In this document: piece after piece, positions 13,101 to 22,034 of the stretch | Numbering within the stretch: the first letter of the stretch is position 1 | How the letters are laid out: the number at the start of each line of letters is the position of its first letter | NCBI RefSeq assembly: GCF_947172395.1 | Contig: NC_069102.1 | Location: forward strand, 11,680,250-11,744,249 | Origin: Bicyclus anynana | Taxonomy: Eukaryota; Arthropoda; Insecta; Lepidoptera; Nymphalidae | Direction of reading: 5' to 3' | Length of the DNA: 64,000 bases | Program-made: the position numbers and the translations under genes | The notes under the pieces: generated by a model | The model's database searches: none | What the model was told of the DNA's origin: nothing | What the model saw: the letters and a program-made list of their open reading frames with translations, nothing else

Positions 13101-13941
13101 CAAGCGATTTAGCGTACGGTACGATGTCGTGTAGAAACCGAAAGGGGTGTGGACTTTCATCCTCCTCCTATCAAGTTAGCCCGCTTCCATCTTAGATTGC
13201 ATCGTCACTTACTATCAGGTGAGATTGTAATAAAAAAAAAACAGTATACTTGTCATTTCTAAAACTAAAATAAATTAATTTCAATTTGGATATAAATTAA
13301 ACTTAAAAAATTAAGATTATAAAACAATAATAAAATGTATCCAATACGCTAGCGTTGTTACTCGTACCCCTATGGATACCAACACTTATCTTTTGGCGCC
13401 AGCTCTTGGGTCACCTGACGTATGGATATTAAAAAAAATTATATCTGTTGACCATGGGTTTAAGTCTCAAAGGCCAGCGCCGCAAATATATAGTCATAAG
13501 ATATGACCGAGTATTCACGACAATTAAGTATTTTGATTTTTTTGTTTTTTAACTAAGATTCCAACAAGGCATTTCAAAAAGCTTCATAAACCTTCACTCT
13601 TGGCAGAATCGTGGTTGCAACAATGAGCGAAGCCTTCTGTTCTATTTAAAAAATAGGGTAAAGAAAAAAACTTACTTGCCAGATAAGCTGAGATCCAGCG
13701 ATCCGATCGCGGACACGATCGAAGAGACCAGAAGGGGCACTATGAGGCACTTCAGCATCCTCAGAAACAGTTCCCCAGGGTACTGGAAGTACATGACATC
13801 ACGCCGGGTCCACTGGTACCCGGACGCTCTCAAAGTCCAGCCTAATAACGTCCCGGACAGTACTCCGATGACTGTGAGGATGGTGAGGAGGTTCTCCCGG
13901 AGGAACGAGATGCAACCGTTCCGTCTTATCTGAAGCGGCAT
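1189..13941 (-). CDS. Eaat: Excitatory amino acid transporter (SLC1/EAAT family), 8 coding exons
   Basis: Plasma-membrane Na+-dependent glutamate/aspartate transporter. In transcript order the coding exons are 13941-13676, 11608-11423, 5840-5749, 4857-4674, 3992-3759, 3077-2886, 2009-1875 and 1351-1189. All are bounded by AG/GT, and every junction restores frame, giving 483 residues, the usual EAAT length. Family marks: a first membrane segment after FLRENLL; the serine-rich HP1 motif (SSSAT) built across the exon 5/6 junction near residue 321; NMDGT at 353-357; the HP2 loop AASIGAAGIPQAG near 390-402; and DRFRTT at 431-436. The second Arg of DRFRT marks acidic amino-acid selectivity in this family, since neutral ASCT-type members lack it. 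The large extracellular loop carries N-glycosylation sequons (NVT, NRT). The ATG at 13941 follows CAAG, a good insect context. The exon stays open for seven codons upstream to its acceptor at 13962, so a slightly longer N-terminus cannot be excluded. The insect paralogue (Eaat1 or Eaat2) is not resolved. Confidence 0.95.
2018..2085. repeat. ATC-rich trinucleotide repeat
   Basis: Imperfect ATC/AGC trinucleotide tract immediately upstream of a transporter exon, inside the intron. It may vary in length between individuals. It creates a spurious serine-rich plus-strand ORF. Confidence 0.7.
2302..2377. repeat. Near-perfect 76-bp palindrome (foldback)
   Basis: The two arms (from CACTCAGG to CAGTAAC, and its complement from GTTACTGG to CTGAGTG) pair over about 37 bp with two mismatches and a loop of about two bases. 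It lies in a transporter intron. It could be the remnant of a small foldback transposon. No second copy was noticed in the window. Confidence 0.8.
2520..2804 (+). mobile_element. SINE family A, 5'-truncated copy
   Basis: tRNA-derived SINE lacking the A box but keeping the B box (GGTTCGAATCC) and nearly all the body through the GAATATGGGTTG tail. See the full copy at 24711 for the consensus. Intronic. Confidence 0.85.
3407..3612 (+). mobile_element. GC-rich 3' fragment of a non-LTR retrotransposon (possibly R1-like)
   Basis: A GC-rich block containing CCCCGAGAGGGGAACAAGAT and CTCGAGGCCC in an AT-rich intron. It shares the CTCGAGGCCC...CCCCC region with the insertion at 22144-22358, which is flanked by target duplications. 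The R1-like assignment comes from general resemblance to known 3' ends and is tentative. Confidence 0.45.
5040..5338 (+). repeat. Repeat family F copy
   Basis: Contains GTAGCGTGCCTTGG, CGTATCATTGATACGGCTGA and GGTAGCTACGCCCC. Related sequence in the opposite orientation occurs at about 30957-31612. No ORF or terminal structure is recognised, so the class is unknown. Confidence 0.5.
5580..5680 (+). mobile_element. LINE ORF2 3' fragment (RTE-like)
   Basis: The plus-strand translation contains WDRNKWKELREAY, close to the C-terminal tail seen in insect RTE-type LINE polyproteins. It is a very short relic. Confidence 0.45.
6395..6568 (+). mobile_element. RTE-like LINE 3' tail, degenerate
   Basis: Contains the relic TTAGGTGGACCAACGACAT (RWTND) and ends CAGCAGTGGACGTCCATCGG followed by CTGATAATGATGATAG. 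This is the same tail as the clearer copy at 17660-17958. Confidence 0.6.
6569..6610. repeat. Perfect 18-bp hairpin
   Basis: An 18-bp arm (AACATAGACATTTTTATG), a 6-nt loop and the exact complement. It directly abuts the end of the degenerate RTE-like tail. Confidence 0.85.
7804..7998 (-). mobile_element. Helitron-like short repeat (Lep1-type)
   Basis: Read on the minus strand, it starts near TACTAATATTATAAAG, continues GAGTTTGTTTGTTTG and GGTCCGATTTGAAAAATT, passes a GC-rich hairpin (CCGCGCGG) and ends in CTAG before T. A CTAG end after a hairpin is typical of nonautonomous Helitrons. No Rep/helicase is encoded. Confidence 0.6.
8156..8356. mobile_element. MITE C, full copy with long terminal inverted repeats
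   Basis: A 201-bp element whose ends are inverted: CAGCCCCTGTAGCCAAG on the left and its complement on the right. Pairing continues through GTCGATTCTCTTTCTACGAT and further to TGTATGGGAATGACA, so the arms are about 75 bp. Other copies are at 9217 and 27462. It encodes nothing and needs a transposase in trans. Confidence 0.85.
8509..8735 (-). mobile_element. SINE family B, 5'-truncated copy
   Basis: Carries the body and 3' end of SINE B (ACAAGTTAG, CACCTGATGGTAAGTGATGA, GGTGGTAACTAGCCACGGCC) on the minus strand, without the tRNA-like head. Confidence 0.85.
9217..9356. mobile_element. MITE C, degenerate copy
   Basis: Both arms are recognisable (TTTCGATTCTCTTTCTACGA and its partner ending GCCACATGGCTACAGG), but the left terminus is lost and the interior has diverged. 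Confidence 0.7.
9718..9952 (+). mobile_element. RTE-like LINE 3' end, second subfamily
   Basis: The translation includes GRPARWSDDIKK and later TYVQQWTGC followed by stop. This matches the conserved C-terminus of lepidopteran RTE-type ORFs (GRPxxRWxDDI...W), but it has diverged from the copies at 17660 and 28999. Confidence 0.7.
9986..10068 (+). repeat. Direct repeat flanking a SINE B (left copy)
   Basis: About 80 bp including CACCACATCTTCTATTA and GTTAAATAGGCTGATAA. A diverged direct copy lies at 10318-10402, on the other side of the SINE. Confidence 0.6.
10071..10317 (+). mobile_element. SINE family B, near full length
   Basis: A tRNA-like head with A box (TTGGCGCAGTGGTAT) and B box (GGTCGATCCCC), then the SINE B body. 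It ends at CACTTACCATC without the usual AT-rich tail. The flanking 80-bp direct repeats are far longer than a normal target duplication. Confidence 0.85.
10318..10402 (+). repeat. Direct repeat flanking a SINE B (right copy)
   Basis: Contains CACCACATCTTCTATTAG and GCCGTTAAAATAAGTTGATAA. It matches 9986-10068. Confidence 0.6.
11664..11868 (+). mobile_element. SINE family A, 5'-truncated copy
   Basis: Body of SINE A from AAATATCACGTGTCTCAA to GAGCCGAATATGGGTTGATG. The tRNA-like head is absent. It starts about 55 bp upstream (in transcript sense) of the second coding exon of the transporter. Confidence 0.85.
12355..12412. repeat. Imperfect hairpin with C-rich loop
   Basis: The arms TATCACATTGTGATAATA and TTATTATCATTATGTGATA pair imperfectly around GCCCCCCGG. 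It could be the core of a small foldback element. Confidence 0.5.
12533..12670 (+). mobile_element. Helitron-like short repeat, 5' part
   Basis: Begins TCTATACTAATATTATAAAC and continues GAGTTTGTTTGTTTGATTG and CTACTGGTCCGATTG, as in the copy at 7804. The 3' end is degraded. Confidence 0.6.
12714..12902 (-). mobile_element. SINE family B, truncated copy
   Basis: Minus-strand SINE B body with internal deletions (CTCACCCGATGGTGAGTGAT, GGTGGTAACTAGCCACGGCC). It lies about 45 bp from an oppositely oriented full-length copy. Confidence 0.8.
12948..13243 (+). mobile_element. SINE family B, full-length reference copy
   Basis: The best complete copy in the window. The tRNA-like head has A box (CGTGGCGCAGTGGTATG) and B box (GGTTCGATTCC). 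A unique body follows (TTGGTCCAGGTCTG, GGCTTTGGTCGTGGCTAG), then a tail of CATCGTCACTTACTATCAGG, TGAGATTGTAATA and poly(A). It is a Pol III-type element that depends on a LINE for retrotransposition. Confidence 0.92.
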
Positions 13942-13999
13942 CTTGGCTGGACACCGTCGTTTCTGGAAAAATGGAGAACATGATTTTATTTTAATCTTA

Positions 14000-14248
14000 A
14001 CATGTTAGCTCTTGACTACAATCTGATAGTAAGTGACGATGCAATCTAAGATGGAAGCTGGCTAACTTGTTTGGAGAAGGATGAAAATCTACACCCCTTT
14101 CGGTTTCTACACGACATCGTACAGGAACGCTAAATCGCTTGGCAGTACGATTTTGTCGGTAGGGTGGTAACTAGCCATGTCCAACTAGCCAATTTATCAT
14201 CAGGTGAGATTGTAGTCAAGTGCTAACTTGTAAAGCATAAAAATAAAT
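14000..14248 (-). mobile_element. SINE family B pair in inverted orientation
   Basis: A minus-strand SINE B body (14000-14188) is followed at once by the 3' end of a plus-strand copy (ATCAGGTGAGATTGTAGTCA to the A-rich tail). It lies about 40 bp upstream (in transcript sense) of the first coding exon of the transporter. Confidence 0.75.
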
Positions 14249-14400
14249 AAAAAGAGTATGTGTGTGTCAAAAAAAAATTGGTTGCCTGTAAAGTCGGTAT
14301 ACGGGCGAAAGTTTTACGTGACAACGACTTTGAGTGGTAAAATAATTTTAATGTGAATATTCATTCGTATAGTAGGAAGAAGGATGAAATAATAGTAACA

Positions 14401-14462
14401 ATTTAAAACATTTATTTATACAAAGAATTATATTTAAAACATTAATTTATACAAAGAATCTC
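14401..14462. repeat. Two-copy 30-bp tandem repeat
   Basis: Two adjacent copies of a unit reading TTTAAAACATTTATTTATAC and then AAAGAAT. They are nearly identical. Confidence 0.75.
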
Positions 14463-14678
14463 GCACTGAATTTCATATTAACAAAATTTTATTCACTCGC
14501 TCTCATTGTGAGCGCATAACGTGAGCGGAGCGTAACGCAGTTTCTTGAAGTGTCACCCGGCAAACCAATTCATAAGACGTTTTCACGTCAAAAGGAATGC
14601 TCTGAAGATCTCGAAGGGTGGCCACAAAGCAAACTGGCGACTGAGGACTTGATTTATTTCGTTATTCCAAAAAACATT

Positions 14679-14910
14679 GTTACGAACTAGGGTTCGAGGA
14701 TTTGGAATTAAACACCTAGTAACTATAAGACTTCATTCTACTCCTTAATCCAAGTATCAATACACACTTTTAAACGTACGCCATTCGTAGTCCGAGTTCG
14801 CTATAGTTCACTTATATCGCTTGTAACACTTGATGTCCACTGCTCGACTTGTAAACAACTGAAAGGGGCGAGCGATTATGAACCCTATGTCTGTAGTAAT
14901 ATGGTTCTCC
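14679..14910 (+). mobile_element. LTR fragment related to the solo LTR at 48969
   Basis: Starts TGTTACGAACTAGGGTTCGA and includes GAGCGATTATGAACCCTATG near its end. Compared with 48969-49346 it lacks about 140 bp of interior and the terminal GTAACA. It is a degraded LTR with no internal retroelement sequence beside it. Confidence 0.75.
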
Positions 14911-15377
14911 CTTTGTTACCTGCTGACTTCGAAAGCAACTTTGGTCTAAAAACTTTGTCAATAAATTGACAATTATTATGAGGATTTAAACATTTTTCTC
15001 AATTTTTTTTTTCAATTTTTTTTTAATTCAAAATATATTCTCAGATTTATATAAAATATTGACTACCACCCATTTGCAAGAAACTACAAAGTAATTAAAC
15101 ATTTGACAAAACTGTATGCATATGTATTATGAACCTTTGCCAACAAGAGAAAATGTATGCCAATATTATTTGGCGAAGAGCATTCTACAATAAGTTCATT
15201 TCATAGAAACATGACAATGTTTATTTATTTTCTGATACATGAAAATAATTTTCTCTAAACAAACAATAATTCTCTTTCACGATTTTTTCATTGTACCTAA
15301 CTAAGTAAGAATTAGCCACAAAGTTCAATACAGTACAGCAAAATTTACAAACTGTTCTTCAATAAACTTTAGCTAAA

Positions 15378-15563
15378 AAGTTCACGACATCGTACCGAAA
15401 CAGTAAATCGCTTGGCGGTACGTCTATGCCAGTAGGTGATAGCTACGGCCGAAGCCTCCCACCAGCCAGACCTGGACCACTTAAGAAAACCTTAATCGGC
15501 CCAGACGGGGATCGAACCCAGGACCTCCGTCTTCCAATCCACTGTACTTACCACTACCGTCAA
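15378..15563 (-). mobile_element. SINE family B, 5' portion
   Basis: Minus-strand tRNA-like head (complement of the B box: GGGATCGAACCCAGGACC) plus part of the body. The 3' end is missing, which is unusual for a retroposed copy and suggests later deletion. Confidence 0.8.
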
Positions 15564-15762
15564 TGTATAGAGTTCAGAATGATTCAAACTTTGCCCCTTC
15601 GTTCACCTCCTTTGCATGCTTTTATATACTCGTTCGTCAATTTTGAAGTCAAGTCGATTCATTAACAAAATACACACACACATTCATATCTCTTAAAAAA
15701 TTCAATAAAAAAAATTCAACCGACTTCCAACTCAAAAATTAACTTAAACTAAAAAGCAAAAA

Positions 15763-15951
15763 ATAACATCTTACCTATGTAAGATACTACCTAACTACCT
15801 TCTGATCAGTTTTTATGCGGTGCCAATCAAGTGTCGTGTTTTAATTATAGCTGTTTCTGAAAGAACCACAGAAACAGGTTTAATTAAAACATCACTGGCT
15901 TGGCACCGCCTTCAAATTGATCAGAAGGTAGCACATAGGTAAGATGTTATT
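15763..15951. mobile_element. Foldback MITE
   Basis: Termini ATAACATCTTACCTATGT and ACATAGGTAAGATGTTAT are exact complements. The arms continue through ACCTTCTGATCA and GCGGTGCCA, and even the centre (TTTTAATTATAG...GTTTAATTAAAAC) is partly self-complementary. Noncoding, about 189 bp. Confidence 0.8.
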
Positions 15952-16008
15952 TTCCCTTTAATTTCTCTAGGATGCCATCATCAGATTCTGACATGAAAAA
16001 AATGGGAC

Positions 16009-16124
16009 CCATATTCGGCTCAGTATTTAGCACGGATCTCCTGAGAGACATGAGAGGAGATGAATCTCTCAGAATGAGAGGGATTAGGCCTTAGTCTACC
16101 ACGCTGGCCCAATACGGATTGTGT
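16009..16124 (-). mobile_element. SINE family A, 3' fragment
   Basis: Minus-strand end of SINE A (CCCATATTCGGCTCA, GAATGAGAGGGATTAGGCC, CCACGCTGGCCCAAT) with a small internal duplication around GAGAGGAGATGAATCTC. Confidence 0.75.
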
Positions 16125-16619
16125 ACTTAGTTCGTTTGTAAAATCGTGATAAACAAAAATACAATAAGCCTTGGCTGATTTCGTTATTGACTCTTCTCGG
16201 AACAAGACGAGTTTAGAACCCTCGTAACTTTAATTTTAAGTTTTCAACACCGATCTCCTATTAAAACATTCATATTTTAATAGGGAAGGTTTAGAGGTCT
16301 TGGGCTAATTATTATTATTATCATAATATTACTTGACGTTCCAAAAATGCTTGTAAACTAAGCCTAAGAACTTATTGGCACGAGAGTTTTTTTTTATGAG
16401 GGGAGGTTAAAAAAACGTTCAAATATACTCGTAGTATGAAGTTAGAGGCTATTTCCAACGCCCAAAATTAACAATGCTCTAAAAAAAGCTTCGTGTTTTA
16501 AAAACGCTTTCGTGTGAACATATAATTGAATTATATAATATAATTGAAGAAGAATGAATTTTGACTTTGTTTTTTATTTTGATTTGATTTCGATAGGTGT
16601 CCATTGCAAAATAAAGCAG

Positions 16620-17492
16620 TATCACACGCGCACGGACCCCGCGCGGAAGTGGGCGCGGAAATCTTTATTTAGTATCGCGCAGATCCCCCTCGCTCACACG
16701 CACCTACCTGCGGTGCCGGCTGGAAGTGTGCACTCAGCACTACGTAGCCATGCCTCCACTTCAAACGCCAATCGCTTTAATAAACTGGATCGCTTGCTAA
16801 ACAGTGCAACAGAGCACGTTGGTGGTCGCGATACGATCAACTATACTGAGGGGTCAGAAAAAATGCTATTCTGACGTCTACTGAAAGCAAAAGCCTAGCT
16901 AATTGCTGGAAATAAGTGTTACAAAGATACTAAGGGGAATGTAAGAATGGGTTGCTGAAGCCCGAAATAAGTGTTTCCACGCCCTGATAAGTTATTTTTC
17001 TCAAAACTCCCTAAGATACGTGGCACTGTCTTTGTGACAGTCCATTTCCTTATATTCTGGATACGACATATCATGAAGATAAAATGACAATGTCAATAGA
17101 AGTATCGCACTCTATGGAAGTTTGCACTTAGCACTACGCGTAGCCTCCACTTCAAACGCCAATCGCTTTAATAAACTGGATCGCTTGCTAAACAGGGCAA
17201 CAGAGCGCGCTGGTGGTCGCGATACGATCAACGATACGGAGGGGACAGAAAGTAAGTCTACTGAGGAGGAAGTAAGACCCTGGCTAATCGGCTGAAATCA
17301 TTTTTTCTACTCCCTTATACGTTATATACCTCAAAACTCCCAAAAATTAGTGCCACGACATATATCGTCAAGACAAAATGACATATTGTCAACCAATAGT
17401 GCCAAACGAGAAAAGAAGAAGAAGTGTGCACTCAGCACTATACGTAGCCATCGATGCCTCCACTTTAAAAACCAATCGTTTTAATAAATTGC
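16620..17492. repeat. Triplicated GC-rich unit inside the transporter 5' intron
   Basis: Copy 1 begins at 16721 (TGGAAGTGTGCACTCAGCAC, then GCCTCCACTTCAAACGCCAA). Copy 2 begins at 17115 and copy 3, truncated, at about 17424. Copies 1 and 2 share GGATCGCTTGCTAAACAG, GGTGGTCGCGATACGATCAA and a downstream segment with CTCAAAACTCCC. The leading 100 bp (16620-16720) is CpG-rich and present once. On the minus strand a donor-like ACCGCAG/GTAGGT lies near 16709, so copy 1 could hold an alternative noncoding first exon. That is inference. Confidence 0.6.
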
Positions 17493-17493
17493 C

Positions 17494-18008
17494 AAAGAAA
17501 AACATAGTGAGGAAACCTGCATACCTACCGGAGAATTTTCTTAATTCTCGTGTGTGAAGTCTGCCAACCCTCATTGGGCCAACTTGGTGGACTATTAAGC
17601 AACATGGTGGACTATTAATTAAATTGGTGAAGTCTAACCCCTCTCTCTCCCAATGACCTCAGCAGCGTTTCTCAACAAGTGGGCCTGAAAATGAACATGG
17701 GCAAAACAAAAATAATGTGTAATGCTCATGTATCGCTATGTAATGTATGTGGACGTTGGGGTCCCAAAGTGCTGGAATGGCGACCCCGCACTAGTAAGCG
17801 CAGTGTTGGCCGACCCCCCACCAGGTGGACTGACGACATCAAGCGAGTCGCAGGGATTCGCTGGATGCAAGTGGCTCAGTATCGTGATGTTTGGAAGTCC
17901 CTATAAAAGGCCTATGTCCTGCAGTGGACGTCCATCGGCTGATATGATGATGATGATAACCCCTCTCACTCTGAGAGGAGACTCGTAATCGTATCAGTGA
18001 GCCGAATC
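17494..18008 (+). mobile_element. SINE family A copy split by a LINE insertion
   Basis: The left part (AACATAGTGAGGAAACCTGC to TTGGTGGACTATT) is at 17494-17659. The right part (AACCCCTCTCACTCTGAGAG to GTGAGCCGAATC) resumes near 17958. The RTE-like tail at 17660-17957 interrupts them. The left part also has a small internal triplication of the GGTGGACTATTAA segment. Confidence 0.75.
17660..17957 (+). mobile_element. RTE-like LINE, 3' end of ORF and tail
   Basis: An open frame runs from MGLKMNMGKTKIM through KVLEWRPRTSKRSVG, GRPPTRWTDDIKRVAG and YRDVWKSL. The DNA then reads CCTATGTCCTGCAGTGGACG, TCCATCGGCTGATATGATGA and further ATGATG repeats. This is the conserved C-terminal signature of RTE-type LINEs in Lepidoptera. 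It is dead on arrival, lacking endonuclease and most of the RT. The tail resembles the end of SINE A. Confidence 0.8.
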
Positions 18009-18310
18009 ATCATTATCAACCCATTTTCGGCTCGCTATTGAACTCGAGTGTCCTCTCAGAATTTGAGGATTTAATCCAATAGTCCTCCACGCTGGCCCAA
18101 TGCGGATTGGCAGATTTCAAACATGCGAATTAAGAGAATTCTCAGGTATGCAGGTTTCCTCACGATGTCTTTCTTTGACCGTTCGAGACACGTGATATTT
18201 AATTTCTCAAAGCTTAACTGAATAGTTGGAGATGCATGCCCCGAACCTGATTCGAACCTACGCCCTCCGAATCGAAGGCAGGCGTCATATCCATTGGTGT
18301 ATCACAACTC
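18009..18310 (-). mobile_element. SINE family A, near full-length
   Basis: Minus-strand copy from CATTATCAACCCATTTTCGG to the tRNA-like head (complement of the B box: CTGATTCGAACCTACGCC; A-box region near ATATCCATTGGTGTATC). It immediately follows the split SINE A copy in inverse orientation. Confidence 0.88.
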
Positions 18311-18656
18311 GTGAGCCAAATATGGGTTGTTAATGAGGACATATAAATCAGTAGTCTCGTGGCGACACGTGCGTCGCTTGGTGCTGTTTGACCAATCAAC
18401 CAACTACGAAATCGTACCTTAGTCGACAATTAAGTACATTAAGTCTTGACTACGAAATCGTACCTTAATCGACAATTACATTACGTCCATTCCGAACAAT
18501 TGACCGTGGCGTGGCGTGAAAAAATGTTCGTTCCCGTATGACGGACGTAAGTGGCCGGAGTCATGTGGGTCACGAGCTATAGATTACGCCCTAGGGCTAA
18601 CAAGGTTTTTATCCTTTTAACTACAAAAAATATTGTTGTACCGACATAGTTTTTTT

Positions 18657-19079
18657 CGAGTAGTCTCAAACGGTAAAGGAAAAACATCGTGAGGACACCT
18701 GCATAAATGAGAATTTTCTTAATTTTTTTTATTCTTCACAAGTTAGCCTTTGACTACAATCTCACCTGATGGTAAGTGATGATCACTTACCATCATGGAA
18801 TCGGGCTAACTTGTTAGGGGGAGGATGAAAATCCACACCCCTTTTGGTTTCTACACGACATCGTACCGGACTGCTAATTCGCTTGGCGGTCTTTGCCGGT
18901 ATGGTGGTAACTATCCACGGCCGAAGCCTCCCACCAGCCAAAATTAATTTATTCCCCACGTGTGTGAAGTCAGCCAATCCGCATTGGGCCAGCGTGGTGG
19001 ACAATTAGCCTAATCCCTCTCATTCTAAACGGAGACTCGTCCTCAACAGTGAGCCGAATATATGTTGTTAATGACGAAA
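18657..19079 (+). mobile_element. SINE family A copy interrupted by SINE B
   Basis: The left part (TCTCAAACGGTAAAGGAAAA, ending at TTTTCTTAA) is at 18657-18724. The right part resumes near 18941 with GTGTGTGAAGTCAGCCAATC and runs to GAGCCGAATATATG. The insertion between them is a minus-strand SINE B. Confidence 0.8.
18725..18940 (-). mobile_element. SINE family B nested in SINE A
   Basis: Minus-strand SINE B body (ACAAGTTAGCC, CACCTGATGGTAAGTGATGA, CACGGCCGAAGCCTCCCACC), 5'-truncated, inserted in the A-rich middle of a SINE A. This dates this SINE B insertion after that SINE A copy. Confidence 0.8.
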
Positions 19080-19506
19080 TTAAAAAAAAATAACCACGTG
19101 TCTACCCCTGCAGACTACTTGTTTGGAGACTAAGCTGTTGTCGAGTTATAAGGCGGGGACGAGTATAATCCCCGATGTAGGCCGCCATTTCTTTTCAACC
19201 ACGAAACGGGACAAGTGGGGATGAAGCGACTTAATCGTGTACTCACGCCGTTCTCGAATGGAGTGACATTGAAAATGTTCACTGCCGATCGGTAAATATA
19301 TTTTTATTCAAATGACTGTAGAACGAAAGCCTGCGCTAGACATCCCAACGATTATTTTAAACTATAGATATGCCTCCACTGAGCGCACGGTGTTTACTTA
19401 CATTATATATTTATGTACCTATATATAGTTTTTACACTTCCTAAACACTTTAACTCGAAATTGTAGACAATATTTAGGTGTTATGTATTTAAATAACTTT
19501 CGTCTA

Positions 19507-19760
19507 TAGTCTATACTAATATTATAAAGAGGTAAAGTTTGTAAGTTTGTAACGATTCTTTGTAAGGGGTAATCTTCGGAACTACTCATTCGATTTTAAA
19601 AATTCTTTCACCAGTAGAATGCTACGTTATCGGGGAGTGGGAGTGGGTTATATTTTATATTTGTATCATTTATAATTACTGAGTTATCACAGATTTTCTC
19701 CTACAGGTCGGATCGAAAGACAGACATACAACTTATGAAGTATCAAATTGGTACTTTACA
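19507..19760 (+). mobile_element. Helitron-like short repeat, degenerate
   Basis: Starts TCTATACTAATATTATAAAG. It shares the layout of the copies at 7804 and 12533, but the middle has diverged and no clear CTAG end is seen. Confidence 0.5.
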
Positions 19761-20103
19761 ACAGAAAAAAATATATAATATATGTTAGATGTAGCGATCT
19801 CTTCCAAGCGACGGTCATGCATAATGTGGAGTCCCAATTTACATAAGTAATACATTCAGAATAATATTATTAATAAACTGCATTGTTAAAGAACAAAATG
19901 ACTCAATACATTGCCACCAACAATCTATAAAAATATCATAAGTCAGTCCTGCGCCGCGTCTGTCTGTATATTCGCAAGAATCTCGGAAAATACTGAATAT
20001 ATTATATACCTAAACCCTTAGAATAGAAAATGAAATTATCAATCTGAGCAATATCATTATGTATAATTTATCAAGTTTTGTTTGACATAATAATTATAAC
20101 CAT

Positions 20104-20248
20104 ACTAGCAGACTACGCCCTCGACTTCGTTCGCGTGGAAATTATTTATCTTCGTTTCAAATTTTAGCCAAATCGGTTCAGTAGTTGCGGCATTATAGAG
20201 TAACAAAAATCCATACAAACTTTCGCGTTTATAATATTAGTAGGAAGT
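20104..20248 (-). mobile_element. Helitron-like short repeat
   Basis: Minus strand: begins with ACTAATATTATAAACGCGAA, then AGTTTGTATGG, and ends near the GAAGTCGAGGGCGTAGTCTG region. Confidence 0.5.
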
Positions 20249-20825
20249 ATCGGACTTTTTTGTAGTTAAAAGGATCAGAGGTTTAAAGCAATATTATTAA
20301 CTTCTCTACAAATAGATTAATGGTGGCAATTGATAATGTTTATTTAATGGAATTACGTCGTGATTTGCATTTAAGGCTATTGTTACTTTATAAATGTTAA
20401 TAGATTATTATAATTATCACTTCCCACGTGGGAGTATCATACACAAGTGACATATGCGTATGTTTTAGGATTCCGTAGACAACAAAATCCCTGTCATTCT
20501 TCAAACAAACCAAGGCAAACCGTATTCCAACAGGCTAATTCACTATATTTGATGTAAGCTACTTGAGTTGGGGTAGAGCTTTGAGTTAGTTGTCATCTGG
20601 CGCATAAGGATATCATACAATATGTACAACACATTTCTCAATTGATTGATTTGATGTTTATTTTAATAAATTGATAATAAATACCAAAAGAGTGAATAGG
20701 CCAGGTCATAGAAGAAATATATATTATGCTACGTTCTACTTGGCGATCTTACTATCCAAAATACTTTTGCAGCCATTCCATAAGCAGAGCACGGTCGTTT
20801 AAAACGTAACTGATGACGTCATAGT

Positions 20826-21172
20826 AGGCTAGTTGACACTTTTTTAAAGTTCATTATCGTTCTTCTAGATTAAAAAAAAAATTTGTTTGAGACGTGATTA
20901 CATGAAAATATTAGTTTTTAAATATGTTTTGGACAATATGAGTCAAATCGCCTGTCGGCCATGATATATATTTCAACTGTTTCATGATGTCACTACAATA
21001 AATCCCATACAAATGGAGCGTTCGACAAAAATATTAGATAACAATTAAATCGACGTCACAAAATGGACGACAGCGTCATTGACGTTTGGAAAATTTGAGA
21101 AAAATGTGATATTTCATTTAAATTTTATTAATTTATATCGATATATTTTGGACCCTTATTTCATGACCTATT
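20826..21172 (+). repeat. Repeat family H, plus-oriented copy
   Basis: Carries GGCTAGTTGACACTTTTTTA and TGGACGACAGCGTCATTGAC. The segment at 21055-21170 reappears inverted at about 23495-23645. The left end reappears inverted within the palindrome at 24335. The class is not recognised. Confidence 0.5.
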
Positions 21173-22034
21173 GACATTCACCTACTAAGAGTTCTATTTC
21201 CTCACGATAAAAAACAAGCGCCGTTGTTTATCGTATACAGGGTGTCCCATAAATAGTACGACATACTTTGCAGGTTTATAGCTGACATCAAAGCCTACTA
21301 AAATAACGAAATATATGTCAGCCGAGATTTCACGTTTTTTAAGTAATATTAATTTTTCATCAAAATACAAAAATCCCTACCTTCAGTGCAATTTAGTCGT
21401 ACGTATGTACTAATCTATGAACTTTCAGAATTTCGTTCTAATATCTTAAAAATCTTAAATTTTACAAGAGGCCTTGTTTCTTCTAATGGTAAATCATAAA
21501 TTATACAACAAAGTATTTTTTTGCATTTTTTTTTTATTAGTAATAACTTAAAATTTAAATTAAACCTTTTTTGTTAGTCACCATTTTACATCAACGCTCA
21601 AAACCCATAAACCATTCCACTTGATTTTACGATAGAAACGCTCGCAAGCAAGTGAAACGGATCTTCTGTCGTGAGCCTAATCGCTAGGATCCCCAAGTGA
21701 AATGTAGCCACAACTCTGTGACTTTATGACATTAAGCCACTGTCATGTAATGTAAGGCAAATCCGAAGTCGTCCAACTTATAATAAAGTGTAATTATTTT
21801 TTACCAATATAATCTACCAAATTTAAAATAAATTAAAATAGTTCGATCTGTATCGGAGGAGTGCGATCCCAAATAAGTAACCCAAATGCGTAACACGAGA
21901 TTTTTATATGTATACTACTCGTATAATTACGCAAGCAACAAAGTACTTAGATATCTATGAGTTTAAAAGTGGGCACATAGACAAGATTCACTACGTGGTC
22001 AACGACCTTGATCTTGGACTGTCTGACTTAACAC

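Noticed and set aside
16554..16874. Plus-strand 106-residue ORF
   Set aside because: Covers the triplicated GC-rich segment. Related copies at 17115 and 17424 do not keep the frame.
21240..21300. Start of a mariner-like element (GGGTGTCCCATAAATAG)
   Set aside because: The motif is reminiscent of some transposon ends, but no matching second end or transposase was found.
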